Origin: Prolixibacteraceae bacterium
GTDB lineage: Bacteria > Bacteroidota > Bacteroidia > Bacteroidales > Prolixibacteraceae
Assembly: GCA_027858145.1 (NCBI GenBank)
Contig: JAQIDF010000451.1
Coordinates: 1-7,444 of the forward strand
Direction of reading: 5' to 3'
Length of the DNA stretch: 7,444 nucleotides
Part shown: in pieces, positions 6,785-7,444 of the stretch
Numbering within the stretch: the stretch's first letter is position 1
Layout: each line of letters starts with the position of its first letter
Notes under the pieces: model-generated
The model's input: the letters and a program-made list of their open reading frames with translations, nothing else
What the model was told of the DNA's origin: nothing
Database searches by the model: none
Program-made: the position numbers and the translations under genes

Positions 6785-6800
6785 ACGTTTGTACAAATGT
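6785..6800. promoter_or_regulatory. Dyad overlapping the regulator's -7 box
   Basis: ACGTTTGTACAAATGT is a 16-bp palindrome with one mismatched pair; its core TTTGTACAAA (6788-6797) is perfect. It covers the predicted start site and part of the -7 box of the regulator gene, which would suit autorepression. Sequence only; the binding protein is unknown. Confidence 0.42.
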
Positions 6801-6858
6801 AACAAACAAAACACTATCAACCAAAGACAAATGTAACCAAATGCTTGTTTACATTTGT
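6793..6858. repeat. Three copies of ACAAATGTAA, two direct and one inverted
   Basis: Copies lie at 6793-6802 and 6827-6836, both extended by a C, and inverted at 6849-6858 (TTACATTTGT). The second and third form a perfect 10-bp inverted repeat with a 12-base centre. A partial copy (ACAAATGTA) is at 7146-7154. The reverse complement contains TACATTTG, a match to the -7 consensus, so the copies may be alternative promoter boxes, binding sites, or both. Confidence 0.55.
6794..6825 (-). promoter_or_regulatory. Candidate promoter of the XRE regulator gene
   Basis: On the - strand TTTG (6825 to 6822) is followed after 20 bp by TACATTTG (6801 to 6794). Both boxes fit the Bacteroidota consensus and spacing. 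The start would be near 6787, with a leader of about 42 nt before ATG 6745. Confidence 0.62.
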
Positions 6859-7444
6859 TTCAGCCAAAACATAACACAAAAACAAAACATACATTAAATC
6901 AATTAAATAACCTTTTAGCCCCTGACAAATAAGAACTTGAATTGAAAACCTTTAAAATACTGGTTATTAACTATTAAGGTGTATATAATCGACTCATATT
7001 GCATTTGATACGCAAATATTCATAAATGTGAATTAATGGCTAAAGCAACATTACACGTAATCGACATTATACGTCTGGTTATGTGATTGTTGACACTGGT
7101 GAAAGTATTTGTTTTTTGATGATGTGGCGGAGATGGTTTTATGTTACAAATGTATGTGTTTTATGTGAATTGTGTCTTTTCGATTTGTGAATTTACAAAG
7201 AATTAGACCTGTTTACTTTTGTGAAATGACATAACTCTCCCCTATTTCACTATACTATTAATCACTTTTAATAATTTTAGAAATGTTTTGGGAAAACATG
7301 AGGTGAATAATATTTTTAAATTTTAATAGAATATAATTTCAAAACCCGATTCATGTATCATTTACCTTAATTTCCGAAAATCTCATATTTACACCCGATG
7401 GTTAAAATGCATTGAAATATTCAATTCTCAGCGCGTTAAATTTT
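6859..7444. other. AT-rich stretch with no supported gene
   Basis: About 585 bp with frequent stops in all frames and no protein resembling a known family. I see no tRNA cloverleaf or rRNA. Small structures are present: inverted repeat GTGAAAT/ATTTCAC (7221-7227 and 7244-7250), hairpin ATGTTTT-GGG-AAAACAT (7283-7299) and palindrome ATTGAA-ATA-TTCAAT (7411-7425). TACTTTTG at 7214-7221 fits a + strand -7 box but lacks a matching -33. It could be the upstream region of a gene beyond the right edge, hold a small RNA, or be decayed sequence. Confidence 0.5.

Noticed and set aside
6785..6858. Repeats ACAAATGTAA considered as a CRISPR array or replication-origin iterons
   Set aside because: The copies are only 10 bp, differ in orientation and spacing, and there are no spacers of constant length and no cas or rep gene.
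7141..7206. 21-codon + strand frame starting MLQMYVFYVN
   Set aside because: It is too short, with no initiation signal and no domain; expected by chance in AT-rich DNA.

Overview
The window reads as a piece of a Bacteroidota chromosome, probably a Bacteroidales/Marinilabiliales-like anaerobe. The grounds are the AT-rich composition, the absence of a purine-rich Shine-Dalgarno before every visible start codon, promoter-like boxes of the Bacteroidota form (TTTG, about 19-20 bp, TAnnTTTG), a CysN-CysC fusion, an animal-type UDP-glucose dehydrogenase and a pyrK-pyrD pair. The lineage is inferred from these traits and not from a database search.

Left part, + strand. Bases 1-1512 are the 3' part of a cysN/cysC fusion (sulfate activation to APS and, nominally, PAPS). 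Its C-terminal kinase-like domain has substituted nucleotide-binding residues. A 244-bp gap holds a 12-bp tandem duplication and a strong intrinsic terminator. UDP-glucose 6-dehydrogenase follows (1757-3154), making UDP-glucuronate for surface polysaccharides.

Middle part, - strand. Read right to left, a compact cluster runs pyrK (6197-5421), pyrD (5433-4522, 13-bp overlap) and a membrane-anchored serine hydrolase of the beta-lactamase/PBP4 family (4499-3162, 22 bp after pyrD). PyrK and PyrD together form the NAD-dependent class 1B dihydroorotate dehydrogenase of pyrimidine synthesis. The hydrolase converges on ugd with only 7 bp between the stop codons.

Right part. Upstream of pyrK, on the same strand, is a small XRE/Cro-type regulator (6745-6278) with a low-complexity linker and a short conserved-looking C-terminal tail. 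The 80-bp gap between it and pyrK carries a good promoter candidate and two adjacent dyads. The regulator has its own promoter candidate near 6794-6825, set among three copies of ACAAATGTAA and a dyad. Bases from about 6860 to 7444 are very AT-rich and hold no gene I can support.

Most genes here are well-known housekeeping or surface-polysaccharide functions, and I see no convincing new multi-gene system. The points most worth following are the substituted CysC domain, the regulator/dyad arrangement in front of pyrKD, and PAPS-type and UDP-glucuronate genes lying side by side.
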